A DNA stretch of 64,000 bases, taken from positions 1 to 64,000 of the forward strand of contig CAJTLY010000010.1 in assembly GCA_910577095.1 (NCBI GenBank). The letters are read 5' to 3'. Positions within the stretch are counted from its first letter, which is position 1. Every line of letters starts with the position of its first letter. The notes beneath the pieces were generated by a model. The model searched no databases, was not told the DNA's origin, and saw only the letters and a program-made list of their open reading frames with translations. The position numbers and the translations under genes were made by a program. Of the stretch, positions 22,463-30,371 are shown in pieces. Source of the DNA: an uncultured Alphaproteobacteria bacterium. GTDB taxonomy: Bacteria; Pseudomonadota; Alphaproteobacteria; RF32; CAG-239.

Positions 22463-22885
22463 ATGCCAATCAGACACATCCTCAAACGGCAGCTGGGGCA
22501 GGAATTTCATCGTTGTCGCAAGAAACAGTCGTTGGGATTGCAGGCGGTTGCCGATTACACCGGTTACAGCTGGCAGAAAATTGATAAAGTCGAAATCGGA
22601 CAAACTTTTAGCTGGGACATTTATAATAAGCTGCTTAATTTTTATAATAAAAAGATTGAGCTGACGCTGGTCGATAGCGATTGTGGGGTCACGCGTCGCC
22701 AAGAGGAGAAACCTTCCGTCTTGCCGGCTAATGTAAGAAAAGGCGAAAATCAGCCGCTTAAAGAGGTTTGTGTCGGCAAAGCGGAACATGAAGACGCGCC
22801 GGACCGGCTTAGTGACGAAGAAAACCGGCCCCGCGACAAAGAGAAAAAAACGGAAGCGGCCCAGGAATCGGGAAAACTGTTCTGA
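22463..22885 (+). CDS. Putative HTH (XRE-like) DNA-binding protein
   Basis: The ATG at 22463 is chosen because GGGAG lies 7 bp upstream. The 140-aa protein has an N-terminal helical domain (about 5-62) with the spacing of a Cro/C1-type helix-turn-helix: 'GQEFHRCRKKQSLGLQAVADYTGYSWQ' contains the first helix, the 'LQAVADYTG' turn and the recognition helix, followed by 'WDIYNKLLNFYNKKIEL'. The rest (about 70-140) is highly charged and likely disordered. It sits among four paralogous small genes and behind a structured leader with a terminator, so it is a good candidate regulator of the locus; that link is inference. Confidence 0.6.
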   Translation: MPIRHILKRQLGQEFHRCRKKQSLGLQAVADYTGYSWQKIDKVEIGQTFSWDIYNKLLNFYNKKIELTLVDSDCGVTRRQEEKPSVLPANVRKGENQPLKEVCVGKAEHEDAPDRLSDEENRPRDKEKKTEAAQESGKLF

Positions 22886-23142
22886 GCTGAGGACGGGAAA
22901 GCCGGTCCGGCCGGGTTGCCGCGACAGAAGGTTGCCGCTGCTTAAAAAAAGACACGCCGTTAACGGCATGTCTCAAGGACTTTTTGTTCGAAAAAGGAAC
23001 CAGTTATTAATTGCCTTACAGAAAGCCCCGTGTTTTCTCGTAGTGGAAAGATGTTGTCAGACATTTTCCCACCCTGACGGGCACGGTCAAGCCGTTAGCT
23101 TTGTAGCTGTTCGAGAACCGGCGGTTTGCCGAGTGATGTTTA
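22886..23142. other. Intergenic stretch with one palindrome
   Basis: No credible gene is present. AGACACGCCGTT followed directly by AACGGCATGTCT (22950-22973) is a near-perfect 24-bp palindrome with an A-run on its left side, so it could end a minus-strand transcript or be a protein-binding site. The rest shows no clear structure up to the promoter of paralogue D. Confidence 0.45.
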
Positions 23143-23171
23143 TTGACTTTTTTAGCAACAAAATTTATAGT
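23143..23171 (+). promoter_or_regulatory. Promoter of paralogue D
   Basis: TTGACT (23143-23148), 17 bp, TATAGT (23166-23171), each 5/6. The leader of about 50 nt is AU-rich and has no Shine-Dalgarno. Confidence 0.7.
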
Positions 23172-23229
23172 AATAGATGTCAATATATTATTTCTCAATT
23201 TCATATTATTAACTAAAATCTATTTAATT

Positions 23230-23694
23230 ATGGAACAACAAAAAATAATTGATAATGCCGAAACGTTAGCGGCAAAAATCGTAACCGTAGAATTTAGCTC
23301 AATGAAGTTGAACGAACTGTTGCAACTGGCAGAAGATACGGAAAATACAATTGAGGCACTCCAAGAGCATCGTGAAGAACTTTGTCCGGATAAGCAGAAA
23401 GTTCTTAAGGTTTTGGAAGATAACAGAACATGTCTGGCCAAAGAAATACGGGCCAAGGGTTATATAATTGTGGATTCTGAAGCGCTACCCAAAATGCAGC
23501 CCCGGATAGCTAAAAAGCTTATAGCATCAATGGACATACAAACTATTGACAAACTCATTTCTGTTTATTCAAAAGAAAAAGACAAAAAGGATAACCAAGG
23601 AATGATGATCAAGCTTTGTCGTGAGCGATTAAAGCGTTTCTATGCCCAAAGCACCTCTCTCAAAGCAAGAGCATTAGCACTTAGTTGGGAGTAA
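23230..23694 (+). CDS. Small helical protein, paralogue D
   Basis: The 154-aa protein starts at the ATG downstream of the promoter. The family core is 'AKEIRAKGYIIVDSEALPK..PRIAKKLIASMDIQTIDKLISVYSK', aligning without gaps to copies A, B and C, although it is Lys-rich and basic while copy B is acidic. The N-terminal half is a long Glu/Leu-rich helix ('LLQLAEDTENTIEALQEHREE'). Codon and base use are more A-rich than in the other copies, hinting at a different history. Function unknown. Confidence 0.6.
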   Translation: MEQQKIIDNAETLAAKIVTVEFSSMKLNELLQLAEDTENTIEALQEHREELCPDKQKVLKVLEDNRTCLAKEIRAKGYIIVDSEALPKMQPRIAKKLIASMDIQTIDKLISVYSKEKDKKDNQGMMIKLCRERLKRFYAQSTSLKARALALSWE

Positions 23695-23826
23695 CAGAGC
23701 TTCTGTATGGTGTTTTAGATTGTTGAGCCGGTGTTTTCTTTTGGAATATTTTTCCCTAATCTCAGTTTTGCAGAAGGCTGATTTTGTTGAAGCTATTAGG
23801 ATTTTTTTAAGTTTCATCGCTAAAAC

Positions 23827-23863
23827 AAAAAACCTGTTTACTTTGAAGTAAACAGGTTTTTTT
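23827..23863. terminator. Bidirectional terminator between paralogue D and tsf
   Basis: AAAAAACCTGTTTACTT and AGTAAACAGGTTTTTT form a long perfect stem with a 3-nt loop, with A and T tracts on both sides. Confidence 0.85.
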
Positions 23864-23876
23864 ATAAAAAGAAAAA

Positions 23877-24803
23877 TTATTTGTTCAACTGAGCAGCAAC
23901 TTCGGCAGCAAAGTCTTCTTCTTTTTTCTGGATGCCTTCGCCCAGTTTGAAGCAGGCAAAGTCTTTGATTTTGATGTCGGCGCCCAGTTCTTTGGAAGCG
24001 TCGGCAATAACCTGCTTAACCTTTTTGTCCGGATCCATAATGTAGGCCTGTTCTTCCAGAACAACTTCGTCATAATATTTCTTAACGCGGCCTTCAACCA
24101 TTTTCTCGATGATGTGTTCCGGTTTGCCCGAGGCTTTGGCCTGGTCGACGAAAATGGACTTTTCGTGTTCGACGGCGGCCGGATCAACGTCGGCAATGGT
24201 CAAAAACTGCGGCTGCGAAGCGGCAATATGCATCGCAATGTGTTTGCCCAGTTCGGCGAGTTTGGCTTTGTCGGCGGTCGATTCCAGAGCAACCAGCACG
24301 CCGATTTTGCCCAGATTGTTGCGGGCAACGTTGTGAACATAGGGTGCAACCACGCCTTCGCTGACTTCAACCACTTTGGCGCGACGCAGGTTCATGTTTT
24401 CGCCGATTTTGGCAATCATGTCGGTCAGGCGTTCTTCAAAAGACTTATGAACTTTCGGGCACTGGAAGTTTTTCATGTCGCACAGTTCGCCGTTGTTCAT
24501 CAAGGCAACCAGAGCGGCGTCTTCGACATATTCCTGAAAGATTTCGTTTTTGGCGACAAAGTCGGTTTCGGAGTTGACTTCGACCACGGCGCCCTTGTTA
24601 CCTTCAACGGCAACGGCAACCAGACCTTCGGCGGCAACGCGGCTTGCTTTCTTGGCCGCGGAAGCGAGGCCCTTTTTGCGCAGCCAGTCAACGGCTTTTT
24701 CCATATCGCCCTGAGCTTCGACCAGAGCTTTTTTGCAGTCAAGCATTCCGGCGCTGGTGGATTCTCTCAATTCTTTTACCATAGCGGCAGTAATTTCGGT
24801 CAT
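23877..24803 (-). CDS. tsf: Elongation factor Ts
   Basis: The 308-aa protein is a full-length bacterial EF-Ts. The N-terminal UBA-like domain has the signature 'LRESTSAGMLDCKKALVEA' (residues about 12-30), followed by the core with 'EVNSETDFVAKN' (about 77-88), which contacts EF-Tu. It catalyses GDP-GTP exchange on EF-Tu during translation. It lies directly downstream of rpsB on the same strand with a 97-bp gap, the usual bacterial arrangement, and ends at a strong bidirectional terminator. Confidence 0.97.
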   Translation of the reverse strand: MTEITAAMVKELRESTSAGMLDCKKALVEAQGDMEKAVDWLRKKGLASAAKKASRVAAEGLVAVAVEGNKGAVVEVNSETDFVAKNEIFQEYVEDAALVALMNNGELCDMKNFQCPKVHKSFEERLTDMIAKIGENMNLRRAKVVEVSEGVVAPYVHNVARNNLGKIGVLVALESTADKAKLAELGKHIAMHIAASQPQFLTIADVDPAAVEHEKSIFVDQAKASGKPEHIIEKMVEGRVKKYYDEVVLEEQAYIMDPDKKVKQVIADASKELGADIKIKDFACFKLGEGIQKKEEDFAAEVAAQLNK

Positions 24804-24900
24804 TTTTTCTAATTCCCCAATCTGATGTTTGAATTAAAATGGCGATATTTCAGGGTCTAAAATACCGCCATTGATGAGTTGCTAATTTGTCAGCCGCAAA

Positions 24901-25749
24901 TTATTCGGCAGCTTTAGCTTTTTTGGCGGAAGCTTTTTTGGCTTCTTTGGGAGCCTCGGCTTCTTCTTCGTTGTTTTCTTTGGCCGCGGCTTTTTTCTTA
25001 GCCGGTTTGGCGTCGGCGTCGGCAACGATTTCGTCTACCTTAACGCCCTGAGCGGCGATTTCGGCCTGAATACCGTCCAAAACGGCGGAAGATACCAGTT
25101 CGCAATAGAACTGAATGGCGCGAATGGCGTCGTCATTGCCGGGAACCGGGAAGTCGACCAAAGTCGGATCGGCGTTGGTATCGGCAATTGCGATAACCGG
25201 GATACCGAGCTTTTTGGCTTCTTTGATCGCCAGATCTTCTTTCGGCATGTCAACGACAAACAACAGGTCCGGCTGACCGCCCATGTTCATAACGCCGCTG
25301 AGTTCTTTGGCCAGTTTGTCCTGCTCTTTGCGCAGATTGAGCAGTTCTTTTTTGGTGTAGCCTTCGGTGGCGTTGTTTTCGAACATTTCGTTCAGTTTGA
25401 CCAGACGGGAAATCGATTTGTAAACGGTTTTCCAGTTGGTGAGCATGCCGCCGAGCCAACGGTAGTTTACATAATATTGTCCGCATCTTTCGGCGTTTTC
25501 TCTGATGATGTCCTGAGCCTGTCTTTTGGTGCCGACAAACAGAACCTTACCGCCGTTGGCGGCAATTTCTTTGGCTGCACTCAAAGCCGTGTACAGCATC
25601 GGGTAGGTCTGCTGCAGGTCGATAATGTGAACGTTGTCTTTTTTGCCGTAGATGTAGCTGGCCATTTTCGGGTTCCAACGACGGGCGTGGTGTCCGAAAT
25701 GAACGCCGTTTTCAATCATCTGACGGATTGTAAATTTAGGAAGTGACAT
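24901..25749 (-). CDS. rpsB: 30S ribosomal protein S2
   Basis: Starting at the ATG ending at 25749, supported by AAAGGATAT, the protein is 282 aa. Typical S2 motifs are 'MIENGVHFGHHARRWNPKM' near the start, 'TKRQAQDIIRENAERCGQYYVNYRWLGG' (partly quoted: RWLGGMLTNWKT) and 'AIADTNADPTLVDFPVPGNDDAIRA'. Compared with E. coli S2 it has an added Lys/Ala/Glu-rich tail of about 40 residues (KPAKKKAAAKENNEEEAEA...), which is common in alphaproteobacteria. It is needed for late 30S assembly and mRNA binding with S1. It forms an operon with tsf. Confidence 0.96.
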   Translation of the reverse strand: MSLPKFTIRQMIENGVHFGHHARRWNPKMASYIYGKKDNVHIIDLQQTYPMLYTALSAAKEIAANGGKVLFVGTKRQAQDIIRENAERCGQYYVNYRWLGGMLTNWKTVYKSISRLVKLNEMFENNATEGYTKKELLNLRKEQDKLAKELSGVMNMGGQPDLLFVVDMPKEDLAIKEAKKLGIPVIAIADTNADPTLVDFPVPGNDDAIRAIQFYCELVSSAVLDGIQAEIAAQGVKVDEIVADADAKPAKKKAAAKENNEEEAEAPKEAKKASAKKAKAAE

Positions 25750-25929
25750 ATTTATATCCTTTGTTTTCCGGTTAAACCTCCGCAGGCTTTCTGGCTTGTT
25801 GCCAAGCACCGGAGCGAAGGCCGAAAACGGTTCCGCCGTGCCTGCGTGTGAATTAATGTTAAACTGATATCGAATCTCCGATATCGGGGCTATTTTTATA
25901 CCTAAATATTTTATTTGGCAAGAAAAATA

Positions 25930-26499
25930 TTACAGGGCGTGTGCAATATCGGCAGCGTTTTCGTCCTCGTTGCGGCCGTCGAAATTGCGGATGGCTTCGA
26001 TCACCCGTTCGACGGTGCGGTCAACCATTTCTTCGCGGGTTTCGACCACGATGTCGGCTTCGGAATAATAAGGATATTCTTCCCGGATATATTTCTCGAG
26101 TTTGTTTTTGAGATGCTGGTCGTTGCCTTCGATAAACGGGCGGTGTTTGCGGCCGGAGGTGCGGTGATAAAGAATGTCGAGATCGGCTTTAAGCCAGACG
26201 GTGATGGCATAACGCCGCGCCAGTTCCCGGGTTTGCTGCGGGACAAAGGAGCCGCCGCCGGAAGCAAGCACGCAGGGTTCGCCCTGCAGCAGCCGTTTCA
26301 TCACCCGTTCTTCGCCGGCGCGGTATTCTTCTTCGCCGAAGCATTTCAAAACGTCAACCAGCGGCAGGCCGGCGGCTTTTTCAATTTCCTGGTCGCCGTC
26401 GACGAAGGGCAGCCCCAGTTTTTTGGCCAGACGTTTGCCGACGCTGGTTTTACCGCTTCCCATCAGGCCGACAAGTAAAATTATTTTATCGTTTTGCAT
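25930..26499 (-). CDS. aroK: Shikimate kinase
   Basis: The 189-aa protein phosphorylates shikimate at O3 in chorismate synthesis. Walker A is GLMGSGKTSVG (about 11-21), the shikimate-binding 'FVDGDQEIE' (about 33-41) includes the paired acidic residues, 'LASGGGSFV' (about 79-87) is the glycine-rich shikimate loop, and the LID arginines are in 'SGRKHRPF'. A short acidic C-terminal tail follows. It is usually followed by aroB in proteobacteria; here the next gene in that direction is rpsB, 180 bp upstream of which aroK ends, so aroB lies elsewhere. Confidence 0.95.
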   Translation of the reverse strand: MQNDKIILLVGLMGSGKTSVGKRLAKKLGLPFVDGDQEIEKAAGLPLVDVLKCFGEEEYRAGEERVMKRLLQGEPCVLASGGGSFVPQQTRELARRYAITVWLKADLDILYHRTSGRKHRPFIEGNDQHLKNKLEKYIREEYPYYSEADIVVETREEMVDRTVERVIEAIRNFDGRNEDENAADIAHAL

Positions 26500-26586
26500 G
26501 GTTTGTTAATCTTTATTTCAAATATTTGATGTCATAATATAAACAGTTTAAATTTTATCAATATTTTTTTTGCAAAAGGTGAAAAT

Positions 26587-26727
26587 ATGCGTCAGAAAAG
26601 CAGCAAAACCTGGTTTTATGTGATTGCGGCAGTGGCAGCCGCCGCGGTATTGTGGGTGATTTCGCGGGAGATTCCGTTTACGCCCGAAAAAGTTGAACAG
26701 CCGCTGGAAAATACCTTTGCCGAATAG
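26587..26727 (+). CDS. 46-aa single-pass membrane protein
   Basis: A short gene encodes 46 residues: a basic start (MRQKSSKTW), one membrane helix (FYVIAAVAAAAVLWVI, about 10-25), and a short tail with 'FTPEKVEQPLENTFAE' on the other side of the membrane. AAAGGTG precedes the ATG. It ends 8 bp before the Xer recombinase gene and is probably co-transcribed with it. Small one-helix proteins at this position are often seen but have no known function; I infer only membrane location. Confidence 0.6.
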   Translation: MRQKSSKTWFYVIAAVAAAAVLWVISREIPFTPEKVEQPLENTFAE

Positions 26728-26735
26728 TCCATACG

Positions 26736-27635
26736 ATGACGGGGCAGAATCTGGAAAATTTTCTTGAAATGATGGCGGCGGAAAAAGGCGCGGCGCAAAA
26801 TACGCTTGAGGCCTATCGGCGTGATCTTTTGCAGTTTTTCGAGTTTTTCGGTGCTGATGAAAAACGGGCGGAAGATCATGATATTTCCGCCTTTGCACAA
26901 TATTTGGCGCAACGCGGTTTTGCATCCCGGACCCAGGCCCGAAAGTTGTCGGCTCTGCGGGAATTCTATAAGTTTTTGTATTCGGAAAACGAAATCGACA
27001 ATAATCCGACCGTCGGAATTTTGTCGCCGCGGCGCGAAAAGACATTGCCCAAGTTTTTGACCGCGGCAGAAATCAAACGGTTGCTGGAGACGGCCGAAAA
27101 GGGTGAAGACTTTGCCCGCCGGCGGCTGACGGCGATGTTTGCGCTGATGTATGCCTGCGGTTTGCGGGTTTCCGAGTTGGTGGGGCTGCCGGAAAACTGT
27201 ATCAATTTTGAAAAAAAACAGATTTTGATTATGGGCAAGGGGAGCAAAGAACGGCTGATTCCGGTGGCGGATGCGGCGCTCGGCATCATTTTGCGCTATG
27301 TCGGGCAGCGGCAGCAGTATGTCGGCAAAAGCGGTTCGCCGTGGCTGTTTCCTTCCCGGCGGTCGGCATCGGGGCATATTACCCGTGACAATTTTTTCAA
27401 AAATCTCAAAAATCTGGCGGTCGAAGCCGGAATCTCGCCGTCGCGGATTTCTCCCCACGTTTTGCGGCATTCGTTTGCCACCCATTTGCTTAATCGCCGC
27501 GTGGATTTGCGCAGCGTGCAAAAACTGCTGGGGCATGAAGATATCTCCACCACCGAAATTTATACCCATATCGTGTCGCAGCAGTTGATTGATACGGTAT
27601 TGCAAAAACATCCGTTGGGCAAAATCAGCGAATAA
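26736..27635 (+). CDS. xerD: Tyrosine recombinase XerD-like
   Basis: The 299-aa protein has the two-domain Xer layout: a SAM-like DNA-binding N-terminal domain (about 1-85) and the catalytic domain. Catalytic residues are visible: Arg in 'ACGLRVSELVGL', His-x-x-Arg in 'HVLRHSFATHLL', and the late His and nucleophile Tyr in 'LGHEDISTTEIYTHI'. Xer recombinases resolve chromosome dimers at dif. Length and 'STTEIYTH' fit XerD slightly better than XerC; without the partner gene the two cannot be firmly separated. It sits 8 bp behind the small membrane-protein gene. Confidence 0.85.
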   Translation: MTGQNLENFLEMMAAEKGAAQNTLEAYRRDLLQFFEFFGADEKRAEDHDISAFAQYLAQRGFASRTQARKLSALREFYKFLYSENEIDNNPTVGILSPRREKTLPKFLTAAEIKRLLETAEKGEDFARRRLTAMFALMYACGLRVSELVGLPENCINFEKKQILIMGKGSKERLIPVADAALGIILRYVGQRQQYVGKSGSPWLFPSRRSASGHITRDNFFKNLKNLAVEAGISPSRISPHVLRHSFATHLLNRRVDLRSVQKLLGHEDISTTEIYTHIVSQQLIDTVLQKHPLGKISE

Positions 27636-27686
27636 AAAGCGGAAGCGCCTCTGTGAGAAAGCCGGCAAAACCGTGCCGATAAAGAA

Positions 27687-27716
27687 AAAAGAGAAACCCG
27701 TTAAGGTTTCTCTTTT
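27687..27716. terminator. Bidirectional terminator after xerD
   Basis: AAAAGAGAAACC (27687-27698) and GGTTTCTCTTTT (27705-27716) form a perfect 12-bp stem; it also serves the minus-strand gene ending at 27734. Confidence 0.85.
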
Positions 27717-27733
27717 GAAATGCGGTTGCAGGG

Positions 27734-28285
27734 TCAGGAACGGATCCAAAACCCGAACAACTCGGTGACCCTGATGTCGGCAAGTTGGTCGCTTTTGGCG
27801 GCGAGGGTGCCGTCTCCGAACAAATTGTCGGCCCAGATGACGAAAGTCAGCCACGAGTGTTTGTCGTCGCCGGCCAACGGCAGCCTGATCTCCCGTACTT
27901 TCATTTCCGGATTGAGGCGGTCGACGGAGGTTTCCATCTGCACAGCCAAAAACTTCCACAGCAACTCAGCCGTGATCAGGGGGCGGGTACATTCCGCGCG
28001 AATCCTGGAGGCCGTTCTTCCGGAATGCAGGGTAAGCAGACGAGCCAAAGTCAGTACCGGCGCTCTCGGATCGAGATAAGACCACGGAGAAGCGGACTTG
28101 TCGCTGAATTCGTCCACCGTATCATAGTTCTCCCGCTCTTCTTTCAGCTTTTTCTTGATGTTGGTGAAAATGTCCTGAAAATAAGGCAGGTAGATTTTTC
28201 CGTCGCCGAGGTTTTGATCTTGCAACTTTCTTCTGTCAATGCCCAGCTTCTGGGCAAAGGCAGGAAATACGTCATTTCTTTTCAT
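27734..28285 (-). CDS. Hypothetical soluble protein
   Basis: The 183-aa protein has no signal peptide or membrane helix and no motif I know. It is rich in Leu, Arg and Asp with an N-terminal part that could be a small helical domain ('FAQKLGIDRRKLQDQNLGDG', reminiscent of but not convincing as an HTH). The start is supported by a well-placed promoter at 28330-28358; the leader contains ATTATTAA and has no Shine-Dalgarno, as in several other accessory genes here. It lies between xerD and the NADAR gene in what looks like an inserted pair. Confidence 0.5.
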   Translation of the reverse strand: MKRNDVFPAFAQKLGIDRRKLQDQNLGDGKIYLPYFQDIFTNIKKKLKEERENYDTVDEFSDKSASPWSYLDPRAPVLTLARLLTLHSGRTASRIRAECTRPLITAELLWKFLAVQMETSVDRLNPEMKVREIRLPLAGDDKHSWLTFVIWADNLFGDGTLAAKSDQLADIRVTELFGFWIRS

Positions 28286-28329
28286 ATGGCATAGTGTTTA
28301 ATTCCGTTAATAATACATTACTAAAGTTT

Positions 28330-28358
28330 TCTATAGCATAACCGCGGCATAAAATCAA
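28330..28358 (-). promoter_or_regulatory. Promoter of the 27734-28285 gene
   Basis: On the minus strand TTGATT (complement of 28353-28358), 17 bp, TATAGA (complement of 28330-28335). The leader of about 38 nt contains ATTATTAA. Confidence 0.6.
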
Positions 28359-28407
28359 GCCAAAATTTGACAAAAAACGAAGGCGGCGTTGTTTAAAAGA
28401 GAAATAT

Positions 28408-28442
28408 ACAAAAAGCGGGAATTGAATGATCAATTCCCGCTT
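28408..28442 (-). terminator. Terminator of the NADAR gene
   Basis: AAGCGGGAATTGA and TCAATTCCCGCTT form a perfect 13-bp stem with a 4-nt loop (28413-28442); a T tract follows on the minus strand. Confidence 0.8.
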
Positions 28443-28491
28443 GAGTGTGTTAAGAAAACCACGCGTGAAACGCAGGGTTCCTTAGATGGGT

Positions 28492-29421
28492 TCACTTTCT
28501 CCGAAATTCTGCCGTCAGAATAATCTGAAGCGGCCGACAGTCGCGTTTGTCCTTTCTCAGATCAAGCCACGTGGTTTGAGTGAGAAAGTCGTTTTTAACC
28601 TCCTCGGTATAAGAAGAGGCGCAAAAGAAAGCTTCTGTTCCCGTCTGAACCTGAAAATTCAGGATATCCCGTTCACAGAGCTGAATTTCCCATGCCGTTG
28701 CCCAGTCGCTGATCTGCCAGCAGAGATCGATGCCGTTATTGTCGGAATGCATGTTCCGAAATTTTTTGTAGTAGGCAATTCCTTCTTCAAAGGTCATTTT
28801 GCGGTCGGCCAGATGTATCAGTAAAGACGGTTGGTCTTTGAAAGGAAACATCCCGATCGGCGTCAAGTCGCTTCTTCTCTGAGTGCTCAGCTCAAGGTTG
28901 CCGTTGCGGTTCTTGTACAGAACGGGAAACGGCAGCGTGTCGCGGATTTCCATCAGAATCTTGCCGAGGTTGTTCTCGCCGACGCCGTCGCAGATGCCCC
29001 AGTAGGTGTCTCCCCAAGTGTTGCCTTCTTCAAGAACGGCGTCGCCGGTTTGAGCGAGCATGTACATCAGCGGCAGATGCCGGGTAAACTTCTGGCGGTT
29101 CAGATTTCTCAGAATCGGGTATTTGACGCTGTCCCAGTCCTCGCGGATTTGTCCTTCTTTGCCGTTCCAGTATGCTTTGGTCTCGTAAGGAGACATGGTT
29201 ACGAACTTTTTTCGCAGTTCAATGTCCTTGGTTTTGGCCGCCTGATAGGCGTTTTCGGTACAATCGAAACAAAGGCCTTCGAGAAAAACCTCTATTTTGT
29301 CGCTGCAGAGCAAAGAACCGACCTTGGTCGGAAACTCATATTTACTCCCGTCTTTTTTGTAGGGATAGAAGTTCGACAGAAACCGGGTTTCCGGGGTGGT
29401 AAAAGTTGCAATTTTTTCCAT
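28492..29421 (-). CDS. NADAR (YbiA/DUF1768)-domain protein with C-terminal extension
   Basis: From the ATG ending at 29421 the protein is 309 aa. Residues about 1-165 show the NADAR pattern: 'FLSNFYPY' near the start, 'FDCTENAYQAAKTKD' (about 52-66), 'ILRNLNRQKFTRH', 'LEEGNTWGDTYWG' and 'GENNLGKILMEIR'. NADAR proteins act on N-glycosidic or ADP-ribosyl groups: YbiA-type enzymes on riboflavin intermediates, and others reverse DarT-made guanine ADP-ribosylation. The remaining 140 residues are a separate acidic and aromatic-rich domain ('GIDLCWQISDWATAWEIQLCERDI') that I do not recognise. No DarT gene is adjacent. No Shine-Dalgarno is visible. Confidence 0.75.
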   Translation of the reverse strand: MEKIATFTTPETRFLSNFYPYKKDGSKYEFPTKVGSLLCSDKIEVFLEGLCFDCTENAYQAAKTKDIELRKKFVTMSPYETKAYWNGKEGQIREDWDSVKYPILRNLNRQKFTRHLPLMYMLAQTGDAVLEEGNTWGDTYWGICDGVGENNLGKILMEIRDTLPFPVLYKNRNGNLELSTQRRSDLTPIGMFPFKDQPSLLIHLADRKMTFEEGIAYYKKFRNMHSDNNGIDLCWQISDWATAWEIQLCERDILNFQVQTGTEAFFCASSYTEEVKNDFLTQTTWLDLRKDKRDCRPLQIILTAEFRRK

Positions 29422-29543
29422 GATGTCAGAATTTTGTAAAGTGAATAAATAAATAATGAACTGATAATTTTTTGTATAAGAAGGATACAGCAATCCCCAT
29501 TTTTGTCAATATTTAAATTCTTGCCGAATAATCAGCGGGCATA

Positions 29544-30368
29544 TTACAGATTTTGAGCGAGTTGCAGAAACATTTCCGGCGTCAGTTCTTCGGCACGGGC
29601 GGTCAGGTTGATGCCTAGCTGAAAGCATTTTTCCGTCAGTCCGGGAAACTGTTTGAGGCTTTGGCGCAGCATTTTGCGGCGCTGCCCAAAAGCTGCCGAG
29701 GTAATTTTTTCCACTTTTTGCAAAATTTGTTTGTCAGGCACTGTTGTCTTGGGGCGGAACAACAAAACGGTGGACCAGATTTTCGGAGCCGGGGTAAAAC
29801 ACTCCGGCGGCAAGTCCATTAATTTGACGATGTCGCAAGTGAGTTGCGCCAAAACCGAAAGCCGGCCGTAATCTTTACAACGGGTCGGTGCCGTAATGCG
29901 CTCGGCCACTTCCTTTTGAAACATCAGGGTCATGGCCCGGTAACGGCCGCTGTCCTGCAACCAGCCGATCAGAAGCGGAACCGAAACGTTATAAGGCAGG
30001 TTGCCGATGATTTGCCGCGGCGCATTAATTTCGCGGCTCAGGTCATATCGGAGGGCATCGCCGTTGATAATGCGAAACGGAATCGGGGTTTGTGCTTTAA
30101 GTTCCTCCATAATATCAATACAGCGACGGTCCATTTCGACAACGGTCAGGGAAGCCGGTTCCGCTTCGACGATCGCTCGCGTCAGACCGCCCGGTCCGGG
30201 GCCGATTTCACAAACATGACAGTCCGCAAAACTGTTGATGCCTTGGCGGTTGAGGCTGAGGCGGATGATTTTGTCGGTGATGTTACGGTCGAGCAGAAAA
30301 TTTTGCCCTAAAGCTTTCGAGGCAAGCAATCCGTGGTCTTCCACCGTTTGGCGCAGCGACGGGAGCAT
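29544..30368 (-). CDS. rsmA: 16S rRNA adenine dimethyltransferase RsmA (KsgA)
   Basis: The 274-aa protein dimethylates the two adjacent adenines in the 3' terminal helix of 16S rRNA, using SAM, during 30S maturation. Motifs: 'KALGQNFLLD' (about 18-27), SAM motif I 'VCEIGPGPGGLTRAI', 'VEMDRR' (acidic SAM contact), and motif IV 'IGNLPYNVS', which binds the target adenine. Start is 3 bp after the surA stop codon, so it is translated from the same mRNA as lptF-lptD-surA. A pdxA gene, often found between surA and rsmA, is absent. Confidence 0.96.
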   Translation of the reverse strand: MLPSLRQTVEDHGLLASKALGQNFLLDRNITDKIIRLSLNRQGINSFADCHVCEIGPGPGGLTRAIVEAEPASLTVVEMDRRCIDIMEELKAQTPIPFRIINGDALRYDLSREINAPRQIIGNLPYNVSVPLLIGWLQDSGRYRAMTLMFQKEVAERITAPTRCKDYGRLSVLAQLTCDIVKLMDLPPECFTPAPKIWSTVLLFRPKTTVPDKQILQKVEKITSAAFGQRRKMLRQSLKQFPGLTEKCFQLGINLTARAEELTPEMFLQLAQNL

Positions 30369-30371
30369 CTT

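Noticed and set aside
22359..22664. 101-codon frame starting inside the structured RNA
   Set aside because: It crosses the terminator and runs out of frame into the HTH gene, has no ribosome site, and the HTH frame with its own GGGAG is clearly the coding one.
27734..29421. DarT-NADAR toxin-antitoxin pair
   Set aside because: The neighbouring protein shows none of the DarT (DUF4433) ADP-ribosyltransferase motifs that I can recognise.
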